This document shows positions 10,547-19,203 of a stretch of 64,000 bases of DNA, piece by piece. A program made the position numbers and the translations under genes. The stretch is taken from positions 124,001 to 188,000 of the forward strand of contig NZ_JAUSSG010000007.1 of the NCBI RefSeq assembly GCF_030812215.1, written 5' to 3'. The stretch's first letter is position 1, and each line of letters opens with the position of its first letter. This stretch comes from Variovorax boronicumulans (GTDB lineage Bacteria > Pseudomonadota > Gammaproteobacteria > Burkholderiales > Burkholderiaceae_C). The notes under the pieces were generated by a model. That model saw nothing but the letters and a program-made list of their open reading frames with translations, searched no databases and was not told the DNA's origin.

Positions 10547-12350
10547 GAACATTGCAATGGCTTCTGCTGCGCCTTCTTCGCTGCGCGCCACGCTGCACTC
10601 GGGCCGTGGGCTCACGGTGCTGGGCGGCATCGGCCTGGCGCTGATCGTGGCCGGCCCATGGGTGTTCGACACCTACCTGCTCAACATCCTCGTGAAGGCC
10701 TTCTTCTTCGCCATCGCCGCGATCACGGTCGATGTGCTGTGGGGCTACACCGGCTACCTGAGCTTCGGGCAGTCGGCTTTCTTCGGCATCGGCGCCTATG
10801 CGGCGGGGCTGGTGTTCACGCACAGCGGTTTCAGCGTTTCGACGGCGCTGCTGGCGCTGGGCGCCGCCATCGCCGTCAGCGCGGCGGTCGGGGCGCTGGT
10901 GGGCTGGCTGTCGTTCTACCGGGGCGCCTCGCCGTTCTTCGCGACGGTCATTTCGCTGGTGCTGCCGATCGTGCTGACGCAACTGCTGCTGTCGGGCGGC
11001 CAGTGGACGGGCTCCAGCTCGGGTCTGACCGGCTACGAGAGCTTCGATCTTTCGATCGAGGCCTGGTACTGGGTCGCCGGCGGCATGCTCGTGCTGTTCG
11101 GCCTCTTGGGCTGGCTGCTGGTGCGCAGCGATGCCGGGCGGGTGCTGGCCGCGATTCGCGACAACGAATCGCGTTGCACCTACCTCGGCATTCCGACCGC
11201 GATGGTCAAGATCGCGCTGCTCACCGTCATGGCGTTGGTCGCGGGCATCGCGGGCTTCGGCTACGGCGCGTTCAGCGGCGTGGTGGCGCCCGAGCTCACC
11301 GGCTTCGCGCTGGGCACCGAGCTGATCATCTGGGTCGCGCTGGGCGGGCGGGGCACGTTGTGGGGGCCGCTCGTCGGCGCGGTGCTGATCAATGTGGCCA
11401 CCGCCTACCTGAGCGGCAGCATGCCGTTCGCGTGGCAACTGATCGTCGGCGTGGCTTTCGTGCTTGTCATCGTGCTGTTGCCGCAGGGGCTGGTGCCGCT
11501 GCTGCTCAAGCCCTTCGGGCTGGGGCGCATCGCCGCGCGCGTTCCGGTGCTTCAGGCACGCGAGGCAAGGAGCAAGGCGGCACAGTCCGCCGGGCCGGCC
11601 CTTTCCATGCAGCAGGTGGCGAAGCACTACGGCGCGCTCAAGGTGCTGCAGGGCATCGACCTGGAAGCGCGCGCCGGCGAGCTGGTCGGGCTGATCGGTC
11701 CGAACGGCGCCGGCAAGACCACGCTGATGCGCTGCATGAGCGACGGCGCGGAGCGCAGCGCCGGCACCGTGAAGCTCTGCGGCCACGACATCCGCGAGCT
11801 GCCGCCCGAGGCCTGCGTGCGCTTCGGGCTGGGGCGCAAGTTCCAGAACGCCAACATCTTCGAGTCGCTGACGGTGGCGCAGTGCCTGCGCATTGCGGGC
11901 ACGCTGCTCGAGAAGCCCTCGCTGGTGCGGCAGGACGCCGTGCTGCGCCTGCCGGCCTATGCGCTCGACGTGGTGCGCACCACCGGGCTCGACGCCAAGC
12001 TCGCCACCGTCGCACGCGATCTCTCGCACGGGGAGCAGCAGGCGCTCGAACTCGCGATGGTGCTGGCGCTGGAGCCGCGCATCGTGCTGCTCGACGAACC
12101 GACCGCGGGCCTCACCAAGACCGAGCGTTCGCAGATCGGCGAAGTGCTCTCGTCACTCGCGCACCGGCATGGCCTGTGCTGCCTGCTGGTGGAGCACGAC
12201 CTCGATTTCGTCGAACAGATCGCCACCCGCATCGTGGTGCTGCACCAGGGAACCATCGTGATGCAGGGCAGCTTCGAGGAGGTGGTGAATTCGCCGCTGG
12301 TCAAGACCATCTACGCCGGCAGCGCACACGCACCCGAGGAGGCCGCATGA
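10539..12350 (+). CDS. LivM-LivG fusion: ABC permease joined to ATPase
   Basis: 603 residues from a GTG preceded by AAGGGG and overlapping the end of the LivH gene; an ATG at 10557 is an alternative. Residues 1 to about 335 form a LivM-type permease (multiple helices, WGYTGYLSFGQSAFFGIGAY). After a short charged linker the remainder is a LivG-type ATPase: Walker A GPNGAGKTT, signature LSHGEQQ, Walker B IVLLDEPTAGL and switch His in LLVEHDLDF. In most systems these are separate genes. No frameshift or stop lies at the junction, so the fusion is real in this sequence. Confidence 0.9.
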   Translation: MAENIAMASAAPSSLRATLHSGRGLTVLGGIGLALIVAGPWVFDTYLLNILVKAFFFAIAAITVDVLWGYTGYLSFGQSAFFGIGAYAAGLVFTHSGFSVSTALLALGAAIAVSAAVGALVGWLSFYRGASPFFATVISLVLPIVLTQLLLSGGQWTGSSSGLTGYESFDLSIEAWYWVAGGMLVLFGLLGWLLVRSDAGRVLAAIRDNESRCTYLGIPTAMVKIALLTVMALVAGIAGFGYGAFSGVVAPELTGFALGTELIIWVALGGRGTLWGPLVGAVLINVATAYLSGSMPFAWQLIVGVAFVLVIVLLPQGLVPLLLKPFGLGRIAARVPVLQAREARSKAAQSAGPALSMQQVAKHYGALKVLQGIDLEARAGELVGLIGPNGAGKTTLMRCMSDGAERSAGTVKLCGHDIRELPPEACVRFGLGRKFQNANIFESLTVAQCLRIAGTLLEKPSLVRQDAVLRLPAYALDVVRTTGLDAKLATVARDLSHGEQQALELAMVLALEPRIVLLDEPTAGLTKTERSQIGEVLSSLAHRHGLCCLLVEHDLDFVEQIATRIVVLHQGTIVMQGSFEEVVNSPLVKTIYAGSAHAPEEAA

Positions 12351-13066
12351 GCGATGAAAAAAGCCAACAGGCATTGCGGCTGGAGCGCCTGAGCAGCGGC
12401 TACGGCGCCTCCGTGGTGCTGCGCGGGCTGTCGCTGGACATCGCTGCCGGCGAGGCCGTGGCGCTGCTGGGCAAGAACGGCATGGGCAAGAGCACGCTGC
12501 TCAAGACCGTGATGGGCTACCTGCCCAAGAAGGGCGGACACGTCCGCCTGAACGGACACGACATCACGCGGCAGCCGCCGCACCGCATCGCGCGCCAGGG
12601 CATCGCCTATGCGGCGCAGGAGCAGGCGCTGTTCGCCGACCTGAGCATCCGCGACAACCTGCGGCTCGGCCTCGCGAAAGAGTCGGTGTTCGACGAGCGC
12701 TTCGCGGACATCGAGCCGCTGTTTCCGGTCTTCAAGACCCGGCTGAAGCAGGACGCCGGCACGCTCTCGGGCGGCGAGCAGAAAATGCTGCTGCTCGCCC
12801 GTGCCTTGATGATGCGGCCCACGATGATCCTGCTGGACGAGATCACCGAAGGGCTGCAACCCTCGGTCATCGACCGGCTGGCCCGCGCGCTGCTGGACGA
12901 ACGCGCCCGGCGCGGCACCGCGATGCTGGTCGTGGAGCAGAACGTGCCGTTCGCGCTCCAGGTGGCCGACCGCTACGTGGTGCTCAAGCAAGGCGAGCTG
13001 GTCGACGAAGGCAATGCCAAGGCCCCGGGCGCCGCGGCATCCGTGTTCGACCACCTGCGGGTTTGA
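12347..13066 (+). CDS. LivF-type ABC transporter ATPase
   Basis: 239-residue second ATPase of the transporter; its ATG overlaps the stop of the fusion gene (ATGA). Walker A GKNGMGKST, signature LSGGEQ, Walker B MILLDEITEGLQ and switch His replaced by Gln in LVVEQNV, as is normal for LivF. It should form the nucleotide-binding pair with the LivG half of the fusion. The DEIT version of Walker B is typical of urea/amide branch transporters. Confidence 0.92.
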   Translation: MSDEKSQQALRLERLSSGYGASVVLRGLSLDIAAGEAVALLGKNGMGKSTLLKTVMGYLPKKGGHVRLNGHDITRQPPHRIARQGIAYAAQEQALFADLSIRDNLRLGLAKESVFDERFADIEPLFPVFKTRLKQDAGTLSGGEQKMLLLARALMMRPTMILLDEITEGLQPSVIDRLARALLDERARRGTAMLVVEQNVPFALQVADRYVVLKQGELVDEGNAKAPGAAASVFDHLRV

Positions 13067-13164
13067 CCTGGCGCCCGCTGCGCCGAAGAGGGCGCGCAGG
13101 GGAGGGAAGGCACGGATTCTGCTCATGCCTTTTGGAATGACGATAGCGACGATGGAGAACGCCG

Positions 13165-14313
13165 ATGACCACTGAGAAACCCGCCCCCGCCGAAGACGGC
13201 TGGCGCATCGGCGTGCTGCATTCGCGCTCGGGCGCGACCGGCGTGACCGAGTCGGAGCATTTCTTCGGGACCGCGCTGGCCATCGAGGAAATCAACGGCC
13301 TGGGCGGCGTGCTCGACCGCCCGCTGCTGCCGGTGGCCTACGACCCCAAGGGCGATGCCGACGAATACCGCCGGCTCGCGACCCGGCTGCTGCTGGAGGA
13401 CGAGGTCAACGTGATCTTCGGCTGCTCGCGCTCGTCCAGCCGCAAGGCCGTGCTTCCGGTGATCGAGCGCAACAACGCGCTGCTCTGGTATTGCTCGTTC
13501 TACGAAGGCTTCGAATATTCGTCCAACGTCATCTACACCGGCGCTGTGCCCAACCAGAACAGCGTGCAGCTCGCGGCGTACCTGCTGAAGAACCGGGGCC
13601 GGCGCTTCTTTTTGATCGGTGCCGACTACATCTTTCCGCGCGAATCGAACCGCGTGATGCGCGAGATGGTCGAGCAGCACGGCGGCGAGATCCTCGACGA
13701 GGTCTACGTGCCGCTGGAGGCCTCCGAGACGCAACTGCAGGACGTCATGCGCGACATCGCCGACGCGCAGCCCGACGTCATTTTCTGCACCATCGTCGGC
13801 CAGTCGGCCCGGCGCCTGTACCAGATCTACCGCGAGCACGGGCTCGACCCGCAGCGCATGCCCATCGCCAGCCTGTCGATGGTGGAGGAAGAAGTCCGCA
13901 TGACCGGCGCCGACGCCTGCGCGGGGCACATCACCTCGGCCACGTACTTCAGTTCGCTGAAGAACGAATGCAACGACCGCTTCATCGCGCTGTGGCGCAA
14001 GCGCTATGGCGACCGGCCCACCAGCATGTGGTCCGAGGCGGCCTACAGCCAGGTCCACCTGTTCGCGCGGGCGCTGGAGCGCAGCGGCAGCCTGGACACG
14101 CGCAAGCTCGTCAACGCCGTGCGCTCGGTGCGCTTCGAGTCGCCGGAGGGGCCGCTGTCCATCGATGCCGAGAACAACCACACCTTTCTCACGCCTCGCA
14201 TCGCCGTGTGCCGCAGCGACGGGCAGTTCGACCTGCTGTGGGAGGGCGCGGGGCCGGTCAAACCCGACCCGTACCTGTCAACCTTCGGGTTCTCCGAGTT
14301 CTGGCTGAGCTGA
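13165..14313 (+). CDS. AmiC-like cytoplasmic ligand sensor / antiterminator antagonist
   Basis: 382 residues with a type I periplasmic-binding fold but no signal peptide, so cytosolic. It strongly resembles AmiC of the Pseudomonas amidase operon, e.g. FFLIGADYIFPRES, SFYEGFEYSSNVIYTGA and IVGQSARRLYQIYR. AmiC binds the antiterminator AmiR and releases it when amide is present. An AmiR-like gene starts 4 bases downstream, which makes the role credible. GGAGAA precedes the ATG; 98 bases separate it from livF, with no obvious terminator. Ligand is inferred to be the nitrilase substrate or a related amide. Confidence 0.88.
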   Translation: MTTEKPAPAEDGWRIGVLHSRSGATGVTESEHFFGTALAIEEINGLGGVLDRPLLPVAYDPKGDADEYRRLATRLLLEDEVNVIFGCSRSSSRKAVLPVIERNNALLWYCSFYEGFEYSSNVIYTGAVPNQNSVQLAAYLLKNRGRRFFLIGADYIFPRESNRVMREMVEQHGGEILDEVYVPLEASETQLQDVMRDIADAQPDVIFCTIVGQSARRLYQIYREHGLDPQRMPIASLSMVEEEVRMTGADACAGHITSATYFSSLKNECNDRFIALWRKRYGDRPTSMWSEAAYSQVHLFARALERSGSLDTRKLVNAVRSVRFESPEGPLSIDAENNHTFLTPRIAVCRSDGQFDLLWEGAGPVKPDPYLSTFGFSEFWLS

Positions 14314-14317
14314 TGTC

Positions 14318-14953
14318 ATGAGCAGTTTGCGCCGCCTCTACGATGACCTGCGCAGCATCTGCGTCGCGGTGGTGTACCCGCCGGGCGAGGACCGCGACAT
14401 CCTTCTCGACCAGCTCAAGCGCATCGGCTGCCGGCTCAAGATCATCTGGCCCTTTCCCGCCGCCCCGCCCACCGGATGCGACGTGATCTTCTTTCAGGTC
14501 TCGCAGGAACTGCAGGACAGCACCAGCTGGTGTGCCAGTGCGGTGGAGGCAACGCTGATCGCGCTGTCCGACTACGAGAGCCCGACCACGCTCAAGCTGC
14601 TGCTGGACACCAGCGCGCACGGCGTGCTGACCCGCCCGTTCCGTTCGTCGGGCGTGCTGAGCACGCTGGTGCTGGCGCGGTCGTCGCGCGGCTACCAGGA
14701 GCGGCTGCAGAGCAAGGTGAGCAAGCTCGAAGAAACGATCAAGTCGCGCCGGCAGATCGAGAAGGCCGTGCGCATGCTGGCCGAAACGCAATCGCTGACC
14801 GAGGCCAAAGCCTATGAGCACATGCGCACGCGCGCCACGACGCTGCGGGTCACGGTGGCGGAAGTGGCGCTGATGGTGGTGGAGGCGCACGAGGCGATGG
14901 AGAAGCTGGGCCTCGGGCGCTTGCGGGAGGGCGGGGGCGCAAGCGGAAGCTGA
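14318..14953 (+). CDS. AmiR-like ANTAR-domain transcription antiterminator
   Basis: 211 residues: pseudo-receiver domain about 1-122 without the usual phospho-acceptor Asp constellation, a coiled-coil segment about 125-150 (LQSKVSKLEETIKSRRQIEK) and a C-terminal ANTAR RNA-binding helix bundle about 140-192 (AVRMLAETQSLTEAKAYEHM). AmiR-type proteins bind leader RNA hairpins and prevent a terminator from forming. The matching leader is predicted at 7436-7545, upstream of the same gene set, so the operon would be positively autoregulated. The Gly/Ser-rich tail is non-conserved. Confidence 0.9.
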   Translation: MSSLRRLYDDLRSICVAVVYPPGEDRDILLDQLKRIGCRLKIIWPFPAAPPTGCDVIFFQVSQELQDSTSWCASAVEATLIALSDYESPTTLKLLLDTSAHGVLTRPFRSSGVLSTLVLARSSRGYQERLQSKVSKLEETIKSRRQIEKAVRMLAETQSLTEAKAYEHMRTRATTLRVTVAEVALMVVEAHEAMEKLGLGRLREGGGASGS

Positions 14954-15109
14954 ACGGTGCCGACGCGCTGACGCGCCGTTGCGTGCAGTCGACGCCGGTC
15001 CGGGGTCCGCGCCAGACAACGCTGACGCGCATCGCGTGCGTCTTCTTACCCACGGCGCGGGCCGTGCGCCCAGCATGAAAGCTCCTCTCAACCTGAAGGA
15101 GCGATGACC

Positions 15110-15421
15110 ATGCCAAGAGGCGACAAGTCGTCCTACACGGACAAGCAGAAACGCAAGGCCGAGCACATCGAGGAAGGCTACGAACACCGCGGTGTCGGCA
15201 AGGCCGAAGCCGAAAGGCGCGCGTGGGCCACGGTGAATGCCGAGACCGGCGGCGGCAAGAAGAGCGGATCGGGCCGCGGCAAGGCCGAGAACCATGCGCC
15301 TTCCCGCAAGGGCGGTCACAAGGGCGGGGCGGCTGCGGCATCGCGCACGGCAGCCGAGCGATCGGCTTCCGCGAAGAAGGGGGCCGCCACGCGCAGGCGG
15401 AACGCCGAGAAGCGGTCGTAG
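15110..15421 (+). CDS. Small basic KGG/plasmid-stabilisation-type protein
   Basis: 103-residue Lys/Arg/Gly/Ala-rich protein. The N-terminal half (RGDKSSYTDKQKRKAEHIEE, then AERRAWATVN) is a conserved pattern in small proteobacterial proteins usually annotated as plasmid stabilisation protein without proof; the C-terminal half is low-complexity and histone-tail-like. AGGAG sits 8 bases before the ATG at 15110, but only 2 bases before an in-frame ATG at 15104, so the later start is preferred. Possible nucleic-acid binding; function unknown. Confidence 0.75.
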   Translation: MPRGDKSSYTDKQKRKAEHIEEGYEHRGVGKAEAERRAWATVNAETGGGKKSGSGRGKAENHAPSRKGGHKGGAAAASRTAAERSASAKKGAATRRRNAEKRS

Positions 15422-15431
15422 GGGGATGGCG

Positions 15432-16298
15432 ATGCACATCATCCTGGGCGCCACCGGCCACGTCGGTTCGGCATTGGCGCAGGCGCTGCTTGCGCGCAAC
15501 GAGCCGGTCACCGTGGTTACGCGCGATGCCGGCAAGGCCGCATCGCTGAAGACCAAGGGCGCGCATGTGGCCGAGGTCGACGTGTTCGACACCGCCGCGC
15601 TGCACCGCGTGATCGAAGGCGGACACCGGCTCTTCGTGCTCAACCCGCCGGCGCCGCCATCGACCGACACGGTCGCCGAAGAGCGCAAGAGCTTGCACGC
15701 CATCGTGGCCGCGCTCCAAGGCTGCAAGCTGGAGAAGATCGTCTGCGAATCGACCTACGGCGCGCAGCCCGGCGACGGCATCGGTGACCTCGGCGTGCTG
15801 TACGACATGGAGCAGGCGCTGCGGCAAACCGGCGCGGCGCCTGTCAGCGCCATTCGCGCGGCCTACTACATGAGCAACTGGGACGCCTCGCTGGCAACCG
15901 CGCAGAAAGAAGGCAAGGTGCACAGCATGTACCCGCCCGACTTCAAGCTGCCGATGGTGGCGCCGCGCGACCTCGGGGAGTTCGCCGCACGGCTGATGCT
16001 GGGTGCGGCCGAGGCGTCGGGGCCGCACTATGTCGAGGGGCCGGAGCGCTATTCGCCGGGCGATGTCGCGCGCGCTTTTGCAGAGGCGCTGGGGCGGCCG
16101 GTTCAGGTGGCGGTGACGCCGCCCGAGCAGTGGGAGCAGGCGTTCCGGTCGCTGGGGTTTTCGGAGGCTGGGGCGAAGTCGTATGCGGCGATGACGCGCA
16201 TCACGCTGGAGAACAAGGAGGAGCCCGAGAAGCCGGAGCGCGGGGCGACTTCGCTGGACGAATACATCTCGGCGTTGGTGAGGAAGAGCACCGCCTGA
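15432..16298 (+). CDS. NmrA-like NAD(P)-binding oxidoreductase/sensor
   Basis: 288-residue atypical short-chain dehydrogenase. The dinucleotide-binding motif GATGHVGSALAQALL lies near the N-terminus, followed by VVTRD at the second strand, and there is no canonical YxxxK active site, as in NmrA/HSCARG proteins that sense redox cofactors or reduce quinones. AGGGGG ends 6 bases before the ATG at 15432; an in-frame ATG at 15426 is directly adjacent to that sequence and less likely. It starts 10 bases after the preceding small gene and may share its transcript. Confidence 0.82.
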   Translation: MHIILGATGHVGSALAQALLARNEPVTVVTRDAGKAASLKTKGAHVAEVDVFDTAALHRVIEGGHRLFVLNPPAPPSTDTVAEERKSLHAIVAALQGCKLEKIVCESTYGAQPGDGIGDLGVLYDMEQALRQTGAAPVSAIRAAYYMSNWDASLATAQKEGKVHSMYPPDFKLPMVAPRDLGEFAARLMLGAAEASGPHYVEGPERYSPGDVARAFAEALGRPVQVAVTPPEQWEQAFRSLGFSEAGAKSYAAMTRITLENKEEPEKPERGATSLDEYISALVRKSTA

Positions 16299-16604
16299 GC
16301 GCCGGGAAGCGGTGGATTGCCTGAATCGGACATCGATGTGTCCGGCGAGGCGCAATAGAGCCTATGTCTGGCGCACATCCGACATTCGGCGATTTTCTTT
16401 GGCGTTGACCGGACAACTTGCAATCCGCCCGAGAAGCTCCCTCTCGCCCAATGCTGTCGCGTTGAGCGAGCTTGTCCTCAACGCGAGCGCTACGCCGTTC
16501 TTCGTCGTTCAAGCGCATGGCAATTCACCGGTGCCGACCTGGTTTGTCGCACCTGCCAAGCGTCGATACGATCCCGCGCCTTGCCCCTTCAAAGGAATGC
16601 GCGG
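16299..16604. other. 306-bp intergenic region upstream of the biotin genes
   Basis: No credible gene. It holds an exact 9-bp inverted repeat (16458-16485) and must contain the promoter of bioA, but no convincing -35/-10 pair was found; a TTGACC at about 16405 is a weak candidate. No BioR-like or E. coli bio-operator-like sequence was recognised. Confidence 0.5.
16458..16485. repeat. 9-bp inverted repeat in the bioA upstream region
   Basis: CGCGTTGAG (16458-16466) and CTCAACGCG (16477-16485) are exact reverse complements around a 10-base centre, about 120 bases before bioA. It could be an operator or a leader hairpin; no T run follows, so it is not a terminator. Confidence 0.4.
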
Positions 16605-17987
16605 ATGCCGCCATCGACTGCTTTTTCCACCTCCGCCAACACCAGCTGGCAGCAGCGCAGCCGGCGCCACGTGTGGCATCCGTGCACGCAGAGCATCCGC
16701 CTGGAGGCGGTGCCGCCGTTGCCGATCGCGCGGGGCGAGGGCGTGTGGCTGGTGGACCATGACGGCCGCCGCTACCTCGACGCGACGAGCTCGTGGTGGG
16801 TCAATCTCTTCGGCCATGCGCATCCGGCCATCAACGCCGCGCTGAAGGACCAGCTCGACGCGTTCTCGCACGTGATGCTCGCGGGCTGCACGCATGCGCC
16901 GGCCGTGGAACTGGCCGAGCGCCTGTCGGCGTTGACCGGCCACGCGCTCGGCCATTGCTTCTACGCCTCCGATGGCGCCTCGGCCGTGGAGATCGCGTTG
17001 AAGATGAGCTTCCACGCATGGCGAAACGCAGGACGCGGCGGCAAGCAGAACTTCGTCGCCCTGCGGCACGGCTACCACGGCGAAACGCTGGGTGCGCTGC
17101 ATGTGACCGACGTGCCGGTGTTCCGCGACGCCTATGCGCCGCTGCTGGCGAATGCGCACCTCGTCGCATCGCCCGATGCGCGAACCGCGTTGCCAGGTGA
17201 GGATGCGGTTGCCGTGGCGCGGCGTGCTGCCGCAGAACTCGAAGCGCTCCTGGCCGAACGGCACGCAACCATCGCCGCCGTGATCGTCGAGCCGCTCGTG
17301 CAATGCGCCACCGGCATGGCCATGCACGACCCCGACTACCTGCGCCTCGTGCGCGCCCTGTGCGACCGTTTCGACGTGCATCTGGTCGCCGATGAAATCG
17401 CAGTCGGATGCGGACGCACCGGCACCTTCTTCGCATGCGAGCAGGCCGGCATCTGGCCCGATTTCCTGTGCCTCTCCAAAGGCATCAGCGGCGGCTACCT
17501 GCCGCTTGCGTTGGTGATGACGCGCGATGCGATCTACGAAGGCTTCGTGGACGACGACGTGGCACGCAGCTTCCTGCACTCGCATTCGTACACCGGCAAC
17601 GCGCTGGCTTGCCGCGCGGCGCTCGCAATGCTCGACCTGTTCGAGCGCGAAGACGCATTGCAGCGCAACCTCGGCCGCGCCGAACGATTGATCGGCCGGT
17701 TGGGCGAAGGCCTCCGCGGCATGCCGGTGGATCACCTGCGACAGCGCGGAATGATCACGGCCTTCGATGTGCGCGAGACCGGTGCTCGGTTCGCGGAGCG
17801 CTTTCACCTCGCAGCCCGTGCGAACGGACTGCTGATGCGCCCCATCGGTTCGACCGTCTACCTGATGCCGCCCTATGTGATCGGCGACGACGAGATCGAT
17901 CTGTTGGTCGACGGCACGCTCGCCACGCTGCAAGCCGTGGCCGAGCCAGCGCACGCAGAAGGAGCCCATGATGTCGCGCTTGCTTGA
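16605..17987 (+). CDS. bioA: Adenosylmethionine-8-amino-7-oxononanoate aminotransferase
   Basis: 460 residues; class III PLP aminotransferase that converts KAPA to DAPA with SAM as amino donor, the penultimate-but-one step of biotin synthesis. Signature sequences: WHPCTQ near the N-terminus, SSWWVNLFGHAHP, Asp263 of VADEI, and PLP lysine Lys292 in SKGISGGYLPLA. AAAGGA lies 8 bases before the ATG at 16605. The 3' end overlaps bioF by 20 bases. First gene of a bioA-bioF-bioD unit; bioB and the early genes are not in the window. Confidence 0.95.
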   Translation: MPPSTAFSTSANTSWQQRSRRHVWHPCTQSIRLEAVPPLPIARGEGVWLVDHDGRRYLDATSSWWVNLFGHAHPAINAALKDQLDAFSHVMLAGCTHAPAVELAERLSALTGHALGHCFYASDGASAVEIALKMSFHAWRNAGRGGKQNFVALRHGYHGETLGALHVTDVPVFRDAYAPLLANAHLVASPDARTALPGEDAVAVARRAAAELEALLAERHATIAAVIVEPLVQCATGMAMHDPDYLRLVRALCDRFDVHLVADEIAVGCGRTGTFFACEQAGIWPDFLCLSKGISGGYLPLALVMTRDAIYEGFVDDDVARSFLHSHSYTGNALACRAALAMLDLFEREDALQRNLGRAERLIGRLGEGLRGMPVDHLRQRGMITAFDVRETGARFAERFHLAARANGLLMRPIGSTVYLMPPYVIGDDEIDLLVDGTLATLQAVAEPAHAEGAHDVALA

Positions 17988-19203
17988 ACGCCTGCAGGAC
18001 GAGATCGCCGCGCTCGACGCCGAGGCGCTGCGCCGCCGCCGGCAGATCGCCGAGACGGCCTGCGCGCCCGAGCAGCGTTTGACGCTGGCCGGCGCGAGCG
18101 CGTCGCGCACCATGCTCGGCTTCAGCAGCAACGACTACCTGGGCCTTGCCGCGCACCCGGCGCTGGCCGCCGCGTTGGCCGAAGGCGCAGCGCGCTACGG
18201 CACGGGCAGCGGCGGGTCGCACCTGATCCTGGGCCACTCGCGCGCGCACGCCGAACTCGAGGAGCGGTTGGCCGACTGGATGGCGCCATTCATTCCCGAG
18301 GCGCGGAGCCTCTTCTTCTGCACGGGCTACATGGCCAACCTCGCGGTGCTGTCCGCGCTGGGCGGCGCGGAGGCGGTGATCTTTTCCGAATCGCTCAACC
18401 ATGCGTCGTTGATCGACGGGGCGCGGCTGGCCAAGGCGCGTGTCGAGCGCTATCCGCATTGCGACGTGGCGGCGCTCGATGCGCAGCTTGCGGCTTGCGA
18501 CGCGCCGGTGAAGCTCATCGTGAGCGATGCGGTCTTCAGCATGGACGGCAACGTCGCACCCGTGGCCGAGCTGCTCGCGCTCGCGGAGCGCCACGACGCG
18601 TGGCTGGTGCTGGACGATGCGCATGGCTTCGGGGTGCTCGGGGCCACCGGCCGGGGCGTGCTGCAGGCGATGGCGCTGCGATCGGAGCGGCTGGTGCTCA
18701 TCGGCACGCTGGGCAAGGCGGCGGGTGTGTCGGGCGCGTTCGTGGCGGCGCACCGCACCGTCATCGACTACCTCGTGCAGCGGGCGCGGCCGTACATCTT
18801 CACCACGGCTGCGCCGCCGGCCATTGCGCATGCGCTGCTCGCGAGCCTTGCGCTGATCGAGAGCGAGGAGGGCACCGAGCGCCGTGCGCAATTGAAGGCG
18901 CGCATCGCACAACTGCGCCGAGGCCTGCAAACGATCCTCCCGTCCGATGGCAGCGCGTGGCTGCCCGATTCGCCCACTGCGATCCAGCCGCTGATCCTCG
19001 GCGACAACGCGCGCGCGATGCGAACGATGGCGCAGCTCGATGCACGCGGCCTTCGCGTCGGGGCGATCCGCCCGCCGACCGTGCCTGCCGGCACCGCGCG
19101 GCTGCGGATTGCGCTGTCGGCCAGTCACAGCGAGGCCGACGTGGCCCGTCTGGTCGATGCGCTTGGCGAGGCATTGGCGCAGCCGTGGAAGGAGGCCGCA
19201 TGA
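17968..19203 (+). CDS. bioF: 8-amino-7-oxononanoate synthase
   Basis: 411-residue alpha-oxoamine synthase that condenses pimeloyl-ACP (or CoA) with alanine to KAPA. PLP lysine is Lys250 in GTLGKAAGVSG; other marks are SSNDYLGLA, GTGSGGSHLILG and DDAHGFGVLG. Start ATG at 17968 overlaps the end of bioA and has GAAGGAG just upstream; a second ATG follows directly. Its stop overlaps the bioD start. Length is a little above the usual 385-400 because of an N-terminal Arg-rich segment. Confidence 0.95.
   Translation: MMSRLLERLQDEIAALDAEALRRRRQIAETACAPEQRLTLAGASASRTMLGFSSNDYLGLAAHPALAAALAEGAARYGTGSGGSHLILGHSRAHAELEERLADWMAPFIPEARSLFFCTGYMANLAVLSALGGAEAVIFSESLNHASLIDGARLAKARVERYPHCDVAALDAQLAACDAPVKLIVSDAVFSMDGNVAPVAELLALAERHDAWLVLDDAHGFGVLGATGRGVLQAMALRSERLVLIGTLGKAAGVSGAFVAAHRTVIDYLVQRARPYIFTTAAPPAIAHALLASLALIESEEGTERRAQLKARIAQLRRGLQTILPSDGSAWLPDSPTAIQPLILGDNARAMRTMAQLDARGLRVGAIRPPTVPAGTARLRIALSASHSEADVARLVDALGEALAQPWKEAA

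Noticed and set aside
7343..10672. 1109-codon open frame on the minus strand
   Set aside because: Antisense to nitrilase, binding protein and permease, all with clear catalytic or structural motifs; its translation is compositionally biased and domain-free.
14954..15109. Possible terminator after the ANTAR gene
   Set aside because: GC-rich partial dyads around 15025-15050 are imperfect and only TCTTCTT follows; not strong enough to call.
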